Source: a virus
Length of the DNA stretch: 41,286 bases
IMG/VR virus record: IMGVR_UViG_3300045743_000340
Coordinates: 1-41,286 of that record
Strand: one strand, 5' to 3'
Part shown: positions 1-8,900 of the stretch, piece after piece
Numbering within the stretch: position 1 is the stretch's first letter
Layout of the letters: every line of letters starts with the position of its first letter
Notes under the pieces: generated by a model
The model's database searches: none
Told to the model about the DNA's origin: nothing
The model's input: the letters and a program-made list of their open reading frames with translations, nothing else
Program-made: the position numbers and the translations under genes

Positions 1-2
1 AA

Positions 3-578
3 ATGAGAAAGAGATCTAAGAAGACATCTAAAAAATCTTCAAAGAAAGTATCTAAGAAAACTAGCTCAAGAAAAATGAGAAAGAGATCTAAGAAGACATC
101 TAAAAAATCTTCAAAGAAAGTATCTAAAAAAACTAGCTCAAGAAAAATGAGAAAGAGATCTAAGAAGACATCTAAAAAATCTTCAAAGAAAGTATCTAAA
201 AAAACTAGCTCAAGAAAAATGAGAAAGAGATCTAAGAAGACATCTAAAAAATCTTCAAAGAAAGTAAGTTCAAGAAAAATGAGAAAGAGATCTAAGAAGA
301 CATCTAAAAAATCTTCAAAGAAAACTAGCTCAAGAAAAATGAGAAAGAGATCTAAGAAGACATCTAAAAAATCTTCAAAGAAAGTAAGTTCAAGAAAAAT
401 GAGAAAGAGATCTAAGAAGACATCTAAGAAGGCATCAAAGAAAGCAAGTTCAAGAAAAATGAGAAAGAGATCTAAGAAAGCAAAGAAGGCATCTAAAAAG
501 GCATCAAAGAAAGCAAGTTCAAGAAAAATGAGAAAGAGATCTAAGAAAGCATCTAAAAAAAGATCAATGAGAAAATAA
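3..578 (+). CDS. Lys/Ser/Arg-rich tandem-repeat basic protein (5' end probably outside window)
   Basis: The reading frame encodes nine head-to-tail units that begin MRKRSKK and continue with TSKK/SSKK blocks. Units start at bases 3, 75, 147, 219, 279, 339, 399, 459 and 528; the first three are 72 bases, the next four 60, the eighth 69 and the last shorter. Almost every residue is Lys, Arg, Ser or Thr, so the product is extremely basic and probably disordered, like a histone H1 tail or protamine. Each unit opens with Met, so the ATG at base 3 may be an internal repeat Met, and the true start probably lies left of the window. A role in DNA compaction or nucleic-acid binding is inferred from composition only. 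The DNA units are nearly identical, which suggests recent slippage or unequal exchange. The AT-rich stretch after the stop leads to the convergent reductase gene. Confidence 0.75.
   Translation: MRKRSKKTSKKSSKKVSKKTSSRKMRKRSKKTSKKSSKKVSKKTSSRKMRKRSKKTSKKSSKKVSKKTSSRKMRKRSKKTSKKSSKKVSSRKMRKRSKKTSKKSSKKTSSRKMRKRSKKTSKKSSKKVSSRKMRKRSKKTSKKASKKASSRKMRKRSKKAKKASKKASKKASSRKMRKRSKKASKKRSMRK
3..578 (+). repeat. 72/60-bp coding tandem repeat
   Basis: Nine direct repeats begin atgagaaagagatctaagaa. Early units are 72 bases; later ones lack a 12-base block and are 60 bases. Later units carry more Ala codons (gca) in place of Ser or Val, which gives an age gradient from left to right. Confidence 0.9.
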
Positions 579-656
579 ATAGCTTTTATTTTTTCTAAAA
601 AATATTATATTATATTCTTCAATTATTTTAAGTAATAATTAAATAAATATGTTGAT

Positions 657-1736
657 TTAAAAGTCTTCATCAAAGGTAATTTTCATCTTTTCTTCGGGGA
701 TTCCTACACCACTTCTTGAATATTGAGAAACATTTAATTCAAAGAAATTTTCTTTAGTACTAAGAGAAATCATTTCCATAAAGGAAAATGGATTTTCTGT
801 ATTATATATTCTAGAATATCCTAATAAAACACACCATCTATCAGCTACATATTCAATGTATTCAGACATTAATTTACAATTCATACCAATAAGTGAAACA
901 GGTAATGATTCTGTAATAAATTCCTGTTCGATCGAAACAGCCTCTCTAAATATATTATGAACTGTCTCTTCAGAAATAGACGAGGAATCCATTTTAAATA
1001 ACGAAATTGCGAAAGAGGCATGCAAATTTTCATCACGTGATATAAATTCATTTGCAGTAGCAAGTCCCGGCATTAATCCTCGGTTCTTAAGCCAGTAAAT
1101 TGCACAAAATGCACCTGAGAAAAAGATACCTTCTACGCAAATAAATGCAATTAATCTTTGTTGAAATGAAGGTCTTTTTTTAATAAAAAAGTCAAATGTA
1201 TCCTTTGATAAAGCACTATTATTAATATTATGTAATGCTGTAATATCAGCGACAATATTTGGTGGTAATGTATCAATAATGGTTGATCCCTCTTCAATCC
1301 ATTTTAAAATCCAATCTGCTTTTTTTTTAATAGCAGGAATAGTTTCCATGGCATTAAATAAATGTTTTTTTTCTTCTGTATTAGTGATATATGTATCAAT
1401 TAATAAAGCATATTGTTGACTATGAATAGTTTCCATCATCATTTGAATAGTATAAAAACTACGTGCTTCTGGGATCTGAACTTCGTTATAAAAATTTAAA
1501 ACTAAATTTTCATTTACCATACCGTCACTAGAAGCAAAAAATGCAAGGATATTCTTGATAAAAAAACGCTCATTGTCATTTAATTTAGAATTCCAATCAA
1601 CAAGATCATCACTTAATTTGATTTCATTTACAGTCCAAAATGATGCTAGGTGATCTTCGTAAAATTTCCATAATCCTGGATAATTAATTGGGAAAATAGT
1701 ATAACGATCAGATCCACTATTTTTAATAAATGACAT
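657..1736 (-). CDS. Ribonucleoside-diphosphate reductase small subunit (R2)
   Basis: This is the class Ia reductase beta subunit, which holds the di-iron centre and tyrosyl radical used by the large subunit to make dNDPs. The 359-residue length is normal. Visible signatures are an SSDG.VNENL block, then METIHSQQY with the iron ligands Glu and His and the radical Tyr four residues after the His. Further on are VEGIFFSGAF and NEFISRDENLHASFA with the remaining Glu/His ligands. The last residues, TFDEDF, match the R2 tail that docks into R1. The large subunit lies about 15 kb away in this window on the same strand, so the two are not an operon. Upstream of the ATG, near 1769-1780, is AAAAATGAATTC on the minus strand, close to the promoter motif seen at other genes. 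Confidence 0.97.
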   Translation of the reverse strand: MSFIKNSGSDRYTIFPINYPGLWKFYEDHLASFWTVNEIKLSDDLVDWNSKLNDNERFFIKNILAFFASSDGMVNENLVLNFYNEVQIPEARSFYTIQMMMETIHSQQYALLIDTYITNTEEKKHLFNAMETIPAIKKKADWILKWIEEGSTIIDTLPPNIVADITALHNINNSALSKDTFDFFIKKRPSFQQRLIAFICVEGIFFSGAFCAIYWLKNRGLMPGLATANEFISRDENLHASFAISLFKMDSSSISEETVHNIFREAVSIEQEFITESLPVSLIGMNCKLMSEYIEYVADRWCVLLGYSRIYNTENPFSFMEMISLSTKENFFELNVSQYSRSGVGIPEEKMKITFDEDF

Positions 1737-1825
1737 TTGAATATAATTGTAGAAAATAAATAAATTTTGAATTCATTTTTTTATTTTTTTTTTAAAAGTT
1801 TAATTTAATTATTGTATTATATTAA

Positions 1826-4444
1826 ATGGACTCACAAATATATGTAATTGGCTATTATAATCATAATAATATAGGAGATGAACAATACAAAGATACTATT
1901 ACATATTTAATAAAGAAATATATACCAAAGTATAATGTCACTTTTATTGATAGTGACCTATTGGAAACTCACCCCTTTCAAAACACTGATATTATTATAG
2001 TAGGAGGTGGAGATGTTTTAAATAATTATTTTTTAGATAAAATAATTGCAAAATTTAATTCAAAACCGAATAAAATAATTGGTCTATCTGTAGGGATTCC
2101 ATATATAAATATTTTAAATACTTCAAAATTAGATATATTTGATTACATTTTTATACGTACAAAACAAGATCTTGAAATATTACAAGAGCATTATTATCCT
2201 TCAAAAATATTTTATCTTCCAGATTTATCATATTTTATTACACAATTCAATGAACTAAATATTATCGGGAAATATCAATTATTAAAAAAAAACACAGGAG
2301 TCACAATTCAAAATAATGGATCTAAAATCATTACATTTTGTTTATCGAGGCATATATATCATAAAGATTACCTCCAAAATTATCAAAATATTATAACTAC
2401 TATTTATAAATTTATAGAAACCTTAATACATCAAGGATATCATATTGTATTATTACCTTTTAATACAAATAACATAAATCCCAATGAAAATGACATCCTT
2501 ATAAATAGAGATATATATAATTTAATTTCAAATGATTTGCAAAAATATATTACATTAATTGATTCGAAATTAGAGCCAGTTGATACTAATATTATTATCA
2601 GTCTATCATATGCAGTTATTGCTATGCGATTTCACGCATGTTTATTCGCCATACATAATAATATTCCGTTTCTACCACTTTTTACTACTAGAAAAATAAA
2701 CAATCTATTATTAGATATATCATGGAATCACGGATGCAAATTAGAAGTAAATTCAAAGGATCTACCGATCAATATTGATTACGATACGTTACTTAAACAA
2801 TTTGAATTATTAGTTACTAATTATACAGCAAATCTACTTCAATTGCAAAATACTAATACATTTTTATTTGGTAAAGAAATGAATAATGTAATTTATAAAT
2901 TAATAAATGTAATAGAATTACCTTACGAAAAATCATCTAAAATAAAAAAATATTATAAATCAGCGGATGATATTTCAAGTGACGTCTACAATCGTATTTT
3001 AGCTATTTCAAATAATAAAGGATATTCTCACTTGTATAATATTAAAGATACAGATACAAAGGAATTAATTGTCCAAATTGTATCTTATCATCTTACGCAA
3101 AATATAAATAGTGTTTATAATTATGGTTTAACTGCAAAAATCTTTACTGAAGAATTTAATTATCTACAAGAATTCAAGTGGATTATAGATGACTTTTCAA
3201 CCAAAAAAGTTGTCCAGTTAGAGTCTAATAAAAATGGACTATTTAATATAAATCATATAGATCAAATAGATTATTCTGGTGTTCATCGATCTGGTTGGCA
3301 ATATGTATATGATAAAATGTTATATCTTCATAATGATCATTCCGACTTGATCGTAGATATGTATCTTGATAAAACCTTTACTTGGAATTCTGAAATAAAT
3401 AACTTATTAGAGAATATTCCTTATACTAAAAAATGGGTTGGATTTCTTCATCATACATTTGATACGTCGTTTAATAATAAAAACAATTGTCATGTATTAT
3501 TTGATAATCCATTATTTATTAAATCACTTGAAACATGTAAGGGTCTTTTTGTGTTATCAGGATATCTTAAATCTCAGGTAGAAGTTATGTTATTTAGTAA
3601 AGGGATAAATATAAAAGTATATAATTTTGTACATCCAACAGAAATAGATGTCCCTCAATTTGATATGAAGAAATTTAAATTAAATCCAGATAAAAAATTA
3701 TTACATATAGGAGGGTGGTTACGTGATATATATTCTTTTTATAAACTTGATGTTACAACTCTTAAAATTAAAGAACGATTATTTAAAACTACATCACATA
3801 CTATTACAAAATGTGTCGTTAAAGGTAAATATATGAATAATTATTTTCCAGAACCATTTTTCTTAAATAAATTATATAATATATTATGTTCAAATCCAAA
3901 TTGTTCAACGCCAAATTGTTCTACTCCAAATTGTTCTACTCCAAATTGTTCGACGCCAAATTGTTCAACGCCAAATTGTTCAATGCCAAATTGTTCAATG
4001 CCAAATTGTTCAACTCCAAATTGTTCAACGCCAAATTGTTCAACGCCTGAAAATAATATTACTAATAATTGGTATAAATTGTTTTATAAAGATATCAAGT
4101 CTACAATGAATACTGTCACTTTCCAAGAACATTTAGAAAATGATGAATATGATAAACTTTTTATTGACAATATTGTATTTTTAAATGTAGTTGATTGTTC
4201 TGCTGTAAATACACTGATAGAATGTATTGTTCGTAATACACCTATAATTGTAAATAAACACCCGGCTATTGTAGAATTACTTGGTGAGAAATATCCATTA
4301 TATTTTAATGATATAAAGGAAATCGAAATGTTATTAAATAATATAGAAAGTGGTTATAAATATTTAAAAAAATTAAATAAGGAAATTTATTGTATAGATT
4401 ATTTTACAAAGACATTCGTAAATGTCATTAAAAGTATTGATTAA
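1826..4444 (+). CDS. Two-domain glycan enzyme: polysaccharide pyruvyl transferase-like plus glycosyltransferase-like
   Basis: The 872-residue product has an N-terminal part (about 1-340) typical of the polysaccharide pyruvyl transferase family. It opens with VIGYYNHNNIGDEQYKD, followed by IIIVGGGDVLNNYF, a PDLSYF segment and an AMRFHACLFAI motif near residue 270. The C-terminal part (about 480-872) looks like a GT-B glycosyltransferase: LLHIGGWLRD near residue 630 and VFLNVVDCSAVNTLIECIV with NTPIIVNKHPA near the end. Between these two C-terminal blocks sits a run of ten PNCST/PNCSM units (about residues 691-740), probably a surface loop expansion. It probably acts in building virion or host-surface glycans; substrate unknown. 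It is convergent with the next gene, with a hairpin in the gap. The fusion order is seen directly; the activities are inferred from motifs. Confidence 0.75.
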   Translation: MDSQIYVIGYYNHNNIGDEQYKDTITYLIKKYIPKYNVTFIDSDLLETHPFQNTDIIIVGGGDVLNNYFLDKIIAKFNSKPNKIIGLSVGIPYINILNTSKLDIFDYIFIRTKQDLEILQEHYYPSKIFYLPDLSYFITQFNELNIIGKYQLLKKNTGVTIQNNGSKIITFCLSRHIYHKDYLQNYQNIITTIYKFIETLIHQGYHIVLLPFNTNNINPNENDILINRDIYNLISNDLQKYITLIDSKLEPVDTNIIISLSYAVIAMRFHACLFAIHNNIPFLPLFTTRKINNLLLDISWNHGCKLEVNSKDLPINIDYDTLLKQFELLVTNYTANLLQLQNTNTFLFGKEMNNVIYKLINVIELPYEKSSKIKKYYKSADDISSDVYNRILAISNNKGYSHLYNIKDTDTKELIVQIVSYHLTQNINSVYNYGLTAKIFTEEFNYLQEFKWIIDDFSTKKVVQLESNKNGLFNINHIDQIDYSGVHRSGWQYVYDKMLYLHNDHSDLIVDMYLDKTFTWNSEINNLLENIPYTKKWVGFLHHTFDTSFNNKNNCHVLFDNPLFIKSLETCKGLFVLSGYLKSQVEVMLFSKGINIKVYNFVHPTEIDVPQFDMKKFKLNPDKKLLHIGGWLRDIYSFYKLDVTTLKIKERLFKTTSHTITKCVVKGKYMNNYFPEPFFLNKLYNILCSNPNCSTPNCSTPNCSTPNCSTPNCSTPNCSMPNCSMPNCSTPNCSTPNCSTPENNITNNWYKLFYKDIKSTMNTVTFQEHLENDEYDKLFIDNIVFLNVVDCSAVNTLIECIVRNTPIIVNKHPAIVELLGEKYPLYFNDIKEIEMLLNNIESGYKYLKKLNKEIYCIDYFTKTFVNVIKSID
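3896..4045 (+). repeat. Ten 15-bp in-frame tandem repeats encoding PNCST/PNCSM
   Basis: Exactly ten copies of a 15-base unit (ccaaattgttcNNNN) fill 150 bases without interruption. Each encodes Pro-Asn-Cys-Ser-Thr or Pro-Asn-Cys-Ser-Met. Third-position variants (aac/tac/gac, acg/act/atg) show that units have diverged slightly. Every unit contains an Asn-Cys-Ser N-glycosylation sequon. Confidence 0.97.
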
Positions 4445-4486
4445 TTGAAATTTCTTATTGTGTTACTAATTATGATTGTTTTGTTA

Positions 4487-4505
4487 CAACTTTTGTGAAA
4501 AGTTG
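4487..4505. terminator. Hairpin between convergent genes
   Basis: CAACTTTTgtgAAAAGTTG forms an 8-bp stem with a 3-base loop. It ends one base before the stop codon of the minus-strand gene and 43 bases after the plus-strand stop. Mimivirus transcripts are known to end at such hairpins, so it may serve both genes. Confidence 0.6.
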
Positions 4506-4506
4506 A

Positions 4507-5403
4507 TTATGCTTTTTTTGTTGCTCTTGATTTTTTAACTGGTGCAATTGGTTCTTCTTCTACTTCTGGTTCAATTTCTTCTTCAACTTCTACTTCAGCA
4601 GATTCTTCGACTTCTTCGATTTCGACAGGTTCTTCTACAGATTCTGCTTCTAAATCTACATTATCAAGATCGTCAGCTAAATCTACAATGTTATCTTGTG
4701 AATCTTGTAACATAATATTATGATTTACAATATTTTTATTAGAGAAAACACGTCCCTGGAAAAACTTGAATTTAACAGATACTTTTGTTGAAATAGTAAT
4801 ATATACTAATTCTACAACTGAAATTAGTTGAGAAGATTTGCAAATTACATTTTCGAAATTATCTTGATTAAATTCAATTTCTTCTGAATTTTCATCGAAC
4901 ATAAGCGCGCGTGTATCTGATCTTTTATTTGATACAAAAGTATTAGAATTATTACTTTTGTCAAATTTGACCTTGAATCTACTTGGATACTCTAAAATAG
5001 ATCCATCTTTATCTTTGGATAATTTTAATACAGATGTATATAATTCAGTTTCATTAATAGAATCTTTTGAAATTTTTGCTTTACCTAACCATGCTTTAGA
5101 ATTAAGAATGATTTGGTCTTTTACTGTTTCGTCGAATTCACCTAGAATATCATGGAATTTTTGTAATTCGGGATTACTTTCCTTACCTGCAAATGACATT
5201 TCTACTTCAAATGCATCTTCCATACCTTCTTTTACCCAACGTTTACCACCAAATACATTGAGCATTTTAGGAGTTTGAATAAGAACTTTTTTACCATTTT
5301 TATGATTTACATAGATGATTTTTCTACCATGTTGATCAACTTTTACATCAGAGAATACTAATTCAGATACATTTAAGTCAGAAGCTTTAATAATTTGAGT
5401 CAT
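4507..5403 (-). CDS. Possible viral ssDNA-binding protein with acidic tail
   Basis: The 298-residue product has an N-terminal globular part (about 1-225) with alternating beta-rich segments such as ISVVELVYITISTKVSVKFKFFQGRVF. Then comes a strongly acidic tail (about 240-290, mostly Glu and Val), closing with a short basic end, KKSRATKKA. The opening (LVFSDVKVDQHGRKIIYVNH followed by VLIQTPKM) resembles a family I recall as conserved in giant viruses and chloroviruses. That family has been proposed to be T7 gp2.5-like ssDNA-binding proteins, which also carry acidic tails. The resemblance is from memory, so function is tentative. The ATG at 5403 is preceded at 5473-5482 by the candidate promoter motif AAAAATGATT on the minus strand, 70 bases upstream. 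Confidence 0.45.
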   Translation of the reverse strand: MTQIIKASDLNVSELVFSDVKVDQHGRKIIYVNHKNGKKVLIQTPKMLNVFGGKRWVKEGMEDAFEVEMSFAGKESNPELQKFHDILGEFDETVKDQIILNSKAWLGKAKISKDSINETELYTSVLKLSKDKDGSILEYPSRFKVKFDKSNNSNTFVSNKRSDTRALMFDENSEEIEFNQDNFENVICKSSQLISVVELVYITISTKVSVKFKFFQGRVFSNKNIVNHNIMLQDSQDNIVDLADDLDNVDLEAESVEEPVEIEEVEESAEVEVEEEIEPEVEEEPIAPVKKSRATKKA

Positions 5404-5472
5404 TTTAGTTTATTGTTTGTTTTGTTTTATTGTTTATTGGATTGGATATGTTTAATAAAAAAAAAAATAATT

Positions 5473-5482
5473 AATCATTTTT
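5473..5482 (-). promoter_or_regulatory. AAAAATGATT motif upstream of 4507-5403
   Basis: The minus strand reads AAAAATGATT in a long A-run, 70 bases before the ATG. It is the farthest from its start codon of the nine sites. Confidence 0.45.
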
Positions 5483-5544
5483 TTTTTTTAAGTAATTTAA
5501 ACTCAAACTTATATTTTTGTCTTATCTCTCCAACTTTCCTCTTG

Positions 5545-5556
5545 TTTTGATCAAAA
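5545..5556. repeat. TTTTGATCAAAA palindrome
   Basis: A perfect 12-base palindrome ten bases downstream of the stop of the minus gene 5566-5859. The same 12-mer occurs in at least six other intergenic gaps of this window. Confidence 0.7.
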
Positions 5557-5565
5557 GTTTTAAGT

Positions 5566-5859
5566 TTATTTAGAGTCAGATGACATTGAAATTGATGTAG
5601 CTTCATCATAAGAAGGTAAATTCATCACGTCATAACTATACATAGCTTCTTTTTTTGTTAAAAAATATTTATAATATACTGCAGACAACACAATGTATGC
5701 GATCATTAATAATTGTCTATGTTTAGCTGTAAATGCCATAACCATATTATCTTCTGCATGTGTATCAATATATGTTTTACCGAAACCCAAAAACATAGTT
5801 AGAGCAAGAAGTAAAATAATTGGCAAGTATTTTGCATAAGCGGTGATAGTTGAAAGCAT
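5566..5859 (-). CDS. Small two-helix membrane protein, unknown function
   Basis: The 97-residue product has two hydrophobic helices: about residues 10-27 (YLPIILLLALTMFLGFG) and about 50-67 (LLMIAYIVLSAVYYKYFL). A short polar linker separates them and a Ser-rich tail ends SMSSDSK. There are no catalytic motifs. Short two-helix proteins of this kind are frequent in giant-virus virion membranes, so a virion membrane role is possible but unproven. It is divergent from the following large gene, with 74 bases between the starts. Confidence 0.7.
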   Translation of the reverse strand: MLSTITAYAKYLPIILLLALTMFLGFGKTYIDTHAEDNMVMAFTAKHRQLLMIAYIVLSAVYYKYFLTKKEAMYSYDVMNLPSYDEATSISMSSDSK

Positions 5860-5901
5860 TGTTGTTATACTAGTATAAAATAAAATAAAAATCTAAAAAA
5901 C

Positions 5902-5917
5902 TATTTTATTGATAAAT
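5902..5917 (+). promoter_or_regulatory. TATTTTATTGATAAAT motif upstream of 5934-9710
   Basis: This 16-mer lies 16 bases before the ATG and recurs exactly at 10921-10936, just upstream of the thioredoxin-like gene. It may be a second promoter class. Confidence 0.35.
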
Positions 5918-5933
5918 AATAATTAGTCTAGAT

Positions 5934-8900
5934 ATGTTTGTAACCTTGTTTAATACATTTCCAAATGAAAATGGTAGTTTTGATTTAAATTTAGAATATT
6001 CTATCTTAATAGATGACACTTTGGAAACAATCTATAAGAAGATATTATATAGTTATAATGAACATTATTATAAATATCTTAAATTAGAATTAAAAATTTA
6101 TGCGGATAACCAATTGATTAGTAATGATATAATATTAACTGATAAATCTTTATATTCGTATATATCATCAGATATTTTAATGAATAATCCACCGTTAAGA
6201 TTTGAAATATATCTGACAAATATAAGTGATGTTATAAATCAAAACAAAGATGGGTTTTTTATAAATGCATTGTATCTAGATTTTCAAAGTAATTTTGAAA
6301 AGTATTATGAAGAATATCCATATTTAACTTTAGATATTATAAAATATCTGACTTATTTTATTTTTCAAGACGACATTAAAATGACATTAGACGCAGATGA
6401 ACTGATATTACAATACCAAGATGAAGAGGATAAAGCCATTGACTTAAGTAAAAACGCGTTTGCAACAGATGAATTGTCATTTTATAGAGAATTACAACAA
6501 GGTATCAAAGTAATTCCTATATTAGATTCAATCAATCTTACATATAAGCCTAAGGAAAATATGGATTATTACATTAAATTACTATCTATATATAATTACC
6601 TAGAATTAAGCGATACTATACCCTTTATAGGTATTTCAAAGAAATTTATGAAGAATACAGGAGATTATACAAAAGACCCATTAGTACGTATTTATAATAA
6701 AACAAATGCCAGTGCAAAAGAGATTCAAAATTGGATGATGACTAAGAGAAATAATATATTATATTATAAAAAAATAACTGGACTAATGATAAAATATAAA
6801 ATAGATAATAATTTAAATTACTTATCCATTAGTATCTCTTCTAATAATATTATAAAAGTAGAATGGAATGATATACAATCCAATAAAAATATAGATTTAA
6901 GTTACACAAATTGTATATATTTAATTAAAAAATATATTAATAATTTTATAACTATTTTAAATAATCTGCCTAAAATAACATTACAAAAACAAAAAATCCC
7001 CTTAATAGATAATAATTATAATTTATATATTACAAGTATTGATACAAAAACAGAAGTACCAGTGTATATTGAGAAGAGTGCATTTTTAAACATAATTAAT
7101 AAATCATGGATTCAAAGGAGATTTGAATTAAAAAATACAAAATCTATTGATACAATATATTTACTTTATGTTCATGAAAACTTATCTATATCATTTAAGG
7201 ATAATTTGTATAATAAAGGGTCTGTTATAATGATATATAATGCTAAAAATTTCTTCCAAATTAATCTAATTATCAATGAACTTTTAGCAATTTATAATAC
7301 AATTAATCCAGAAATCAGAAAAAAATTCGAAGATCTCCAGACTATAATTAAGAAAAGTACGATTAAAGATCTAAGAAGTGCAGGTGCAGAAATTACATCT
7401 AGAAAATGCCAAGGAAATCGACAACCAAAGATATATGATGATACGATACCAATAAAAACATATACATTAGAATATAATGGTATCAGTTATATGTGTAATG
7501 AAAATGAATACCCATATCCAGGTGTTCAAAATATGACTGGAAATGAAATTTGTTGTTTTAAAGCCGATCAACGTACAAAACCACATTTTATAAAAAAAAT
7601 ATACCCGGATTTATTAAATACAATTGTTCAGCCAAGTAATTTTAAAGTAAATATAGAACAAAATAATAAAACTATAACTACATTTGTTATCAAGGTCATT
7701 TATTCTATGAATAATGATATAAAATATAATTGGTTATCAGATGATAATAAATTGCATCCTATTACTAATGAAAATTTAATTAAAAAAATAGAAAGTTTAC
7801 CGTATAATATATGGTTAGAGCCAACTGAATTATATAATATAATAAATTTACCCCAGAAAACTAAATGTAATACCCCTCCTGATATTTATAATAAAAATAA
7901 TGATAATATTAATCAATCTTGTCAAAAGTACACGGATACACCTTTTTTTTCATATAATAATAAATTTTCAGTCCCATGTTGTGTAAATACTACACCAATT
8001 GAACGTGTTGACGAAAAAAAAAAATCAATGAATCCATTTTCTCATGCTAAAATTAAAACAGAAAGAATATTATCATATAATAGATTAGGAGAATTATATC
8101 CAGGTTTAAGTGTATTATTTAATACATACTTTATAAAGGGAAATGACCGTTTTTATCGAATAGGTGTTAATCAAGGTACGTATTCCTTTTTAAATACTCT
8201 ACTAAAGGCTTTAAATATACAGAATGCATTAGATATAATAAATGCGATTAAAGATTATTTAATAGAAAATCTAAGTTTATTTAAAGAATTAAAAGGAGGG
8301 GAAATATTTTTAAAATTTAAGACAGTACCAAGATATATTGCTTATATTACAAAGAAAATAGAGATAGATGATATAATAGATATTTTACAAATCATGTACA
8401 AAATAAATATTCATATTTTTGACATCCCACTAAAAACAACAGAATTTTCAAAAGAATATCTCTATGATAAAATGAAACTATTATGTAAGTTTAAAAAATA
8501 TGAAAATTATAATAGAAATATATTATTATTAAAAAAGAGTGAATATTACGAGAATTTAGTTTTAACTAATAAAAATGACGAAATAACATATATATTTGAT
8601 AATAATGAAAAATGTATTCAATTTTTAGATATATATTATCAAAAATCATGTAAGGTAATTGAGAAATACCCAGAGGATTATAAATATACTAAATTATTAC
8701 ATGTATCTGAAGTAACCGACGTAACTGTTGCTGTAAAATACGTAAATAATATAAATATTAGTTTTGTATTAATTAATGACATATTATTCCCTATTCAAGA
8801 AATAAGTATAGATGATATAAAAGTGTTGATTCCAAATATTCAAGTATCAGAATTATCTAACAATATGTTAGTCCCAATTGAACAATACATCTCTAAAATG

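Noticed and set aside
4958-5278. 106-codon plus-strand frame inside the possible ssDNA-binding gene
   Set aside because: Fully antisense to a well-supported gene, with no domain and no upstream motif.
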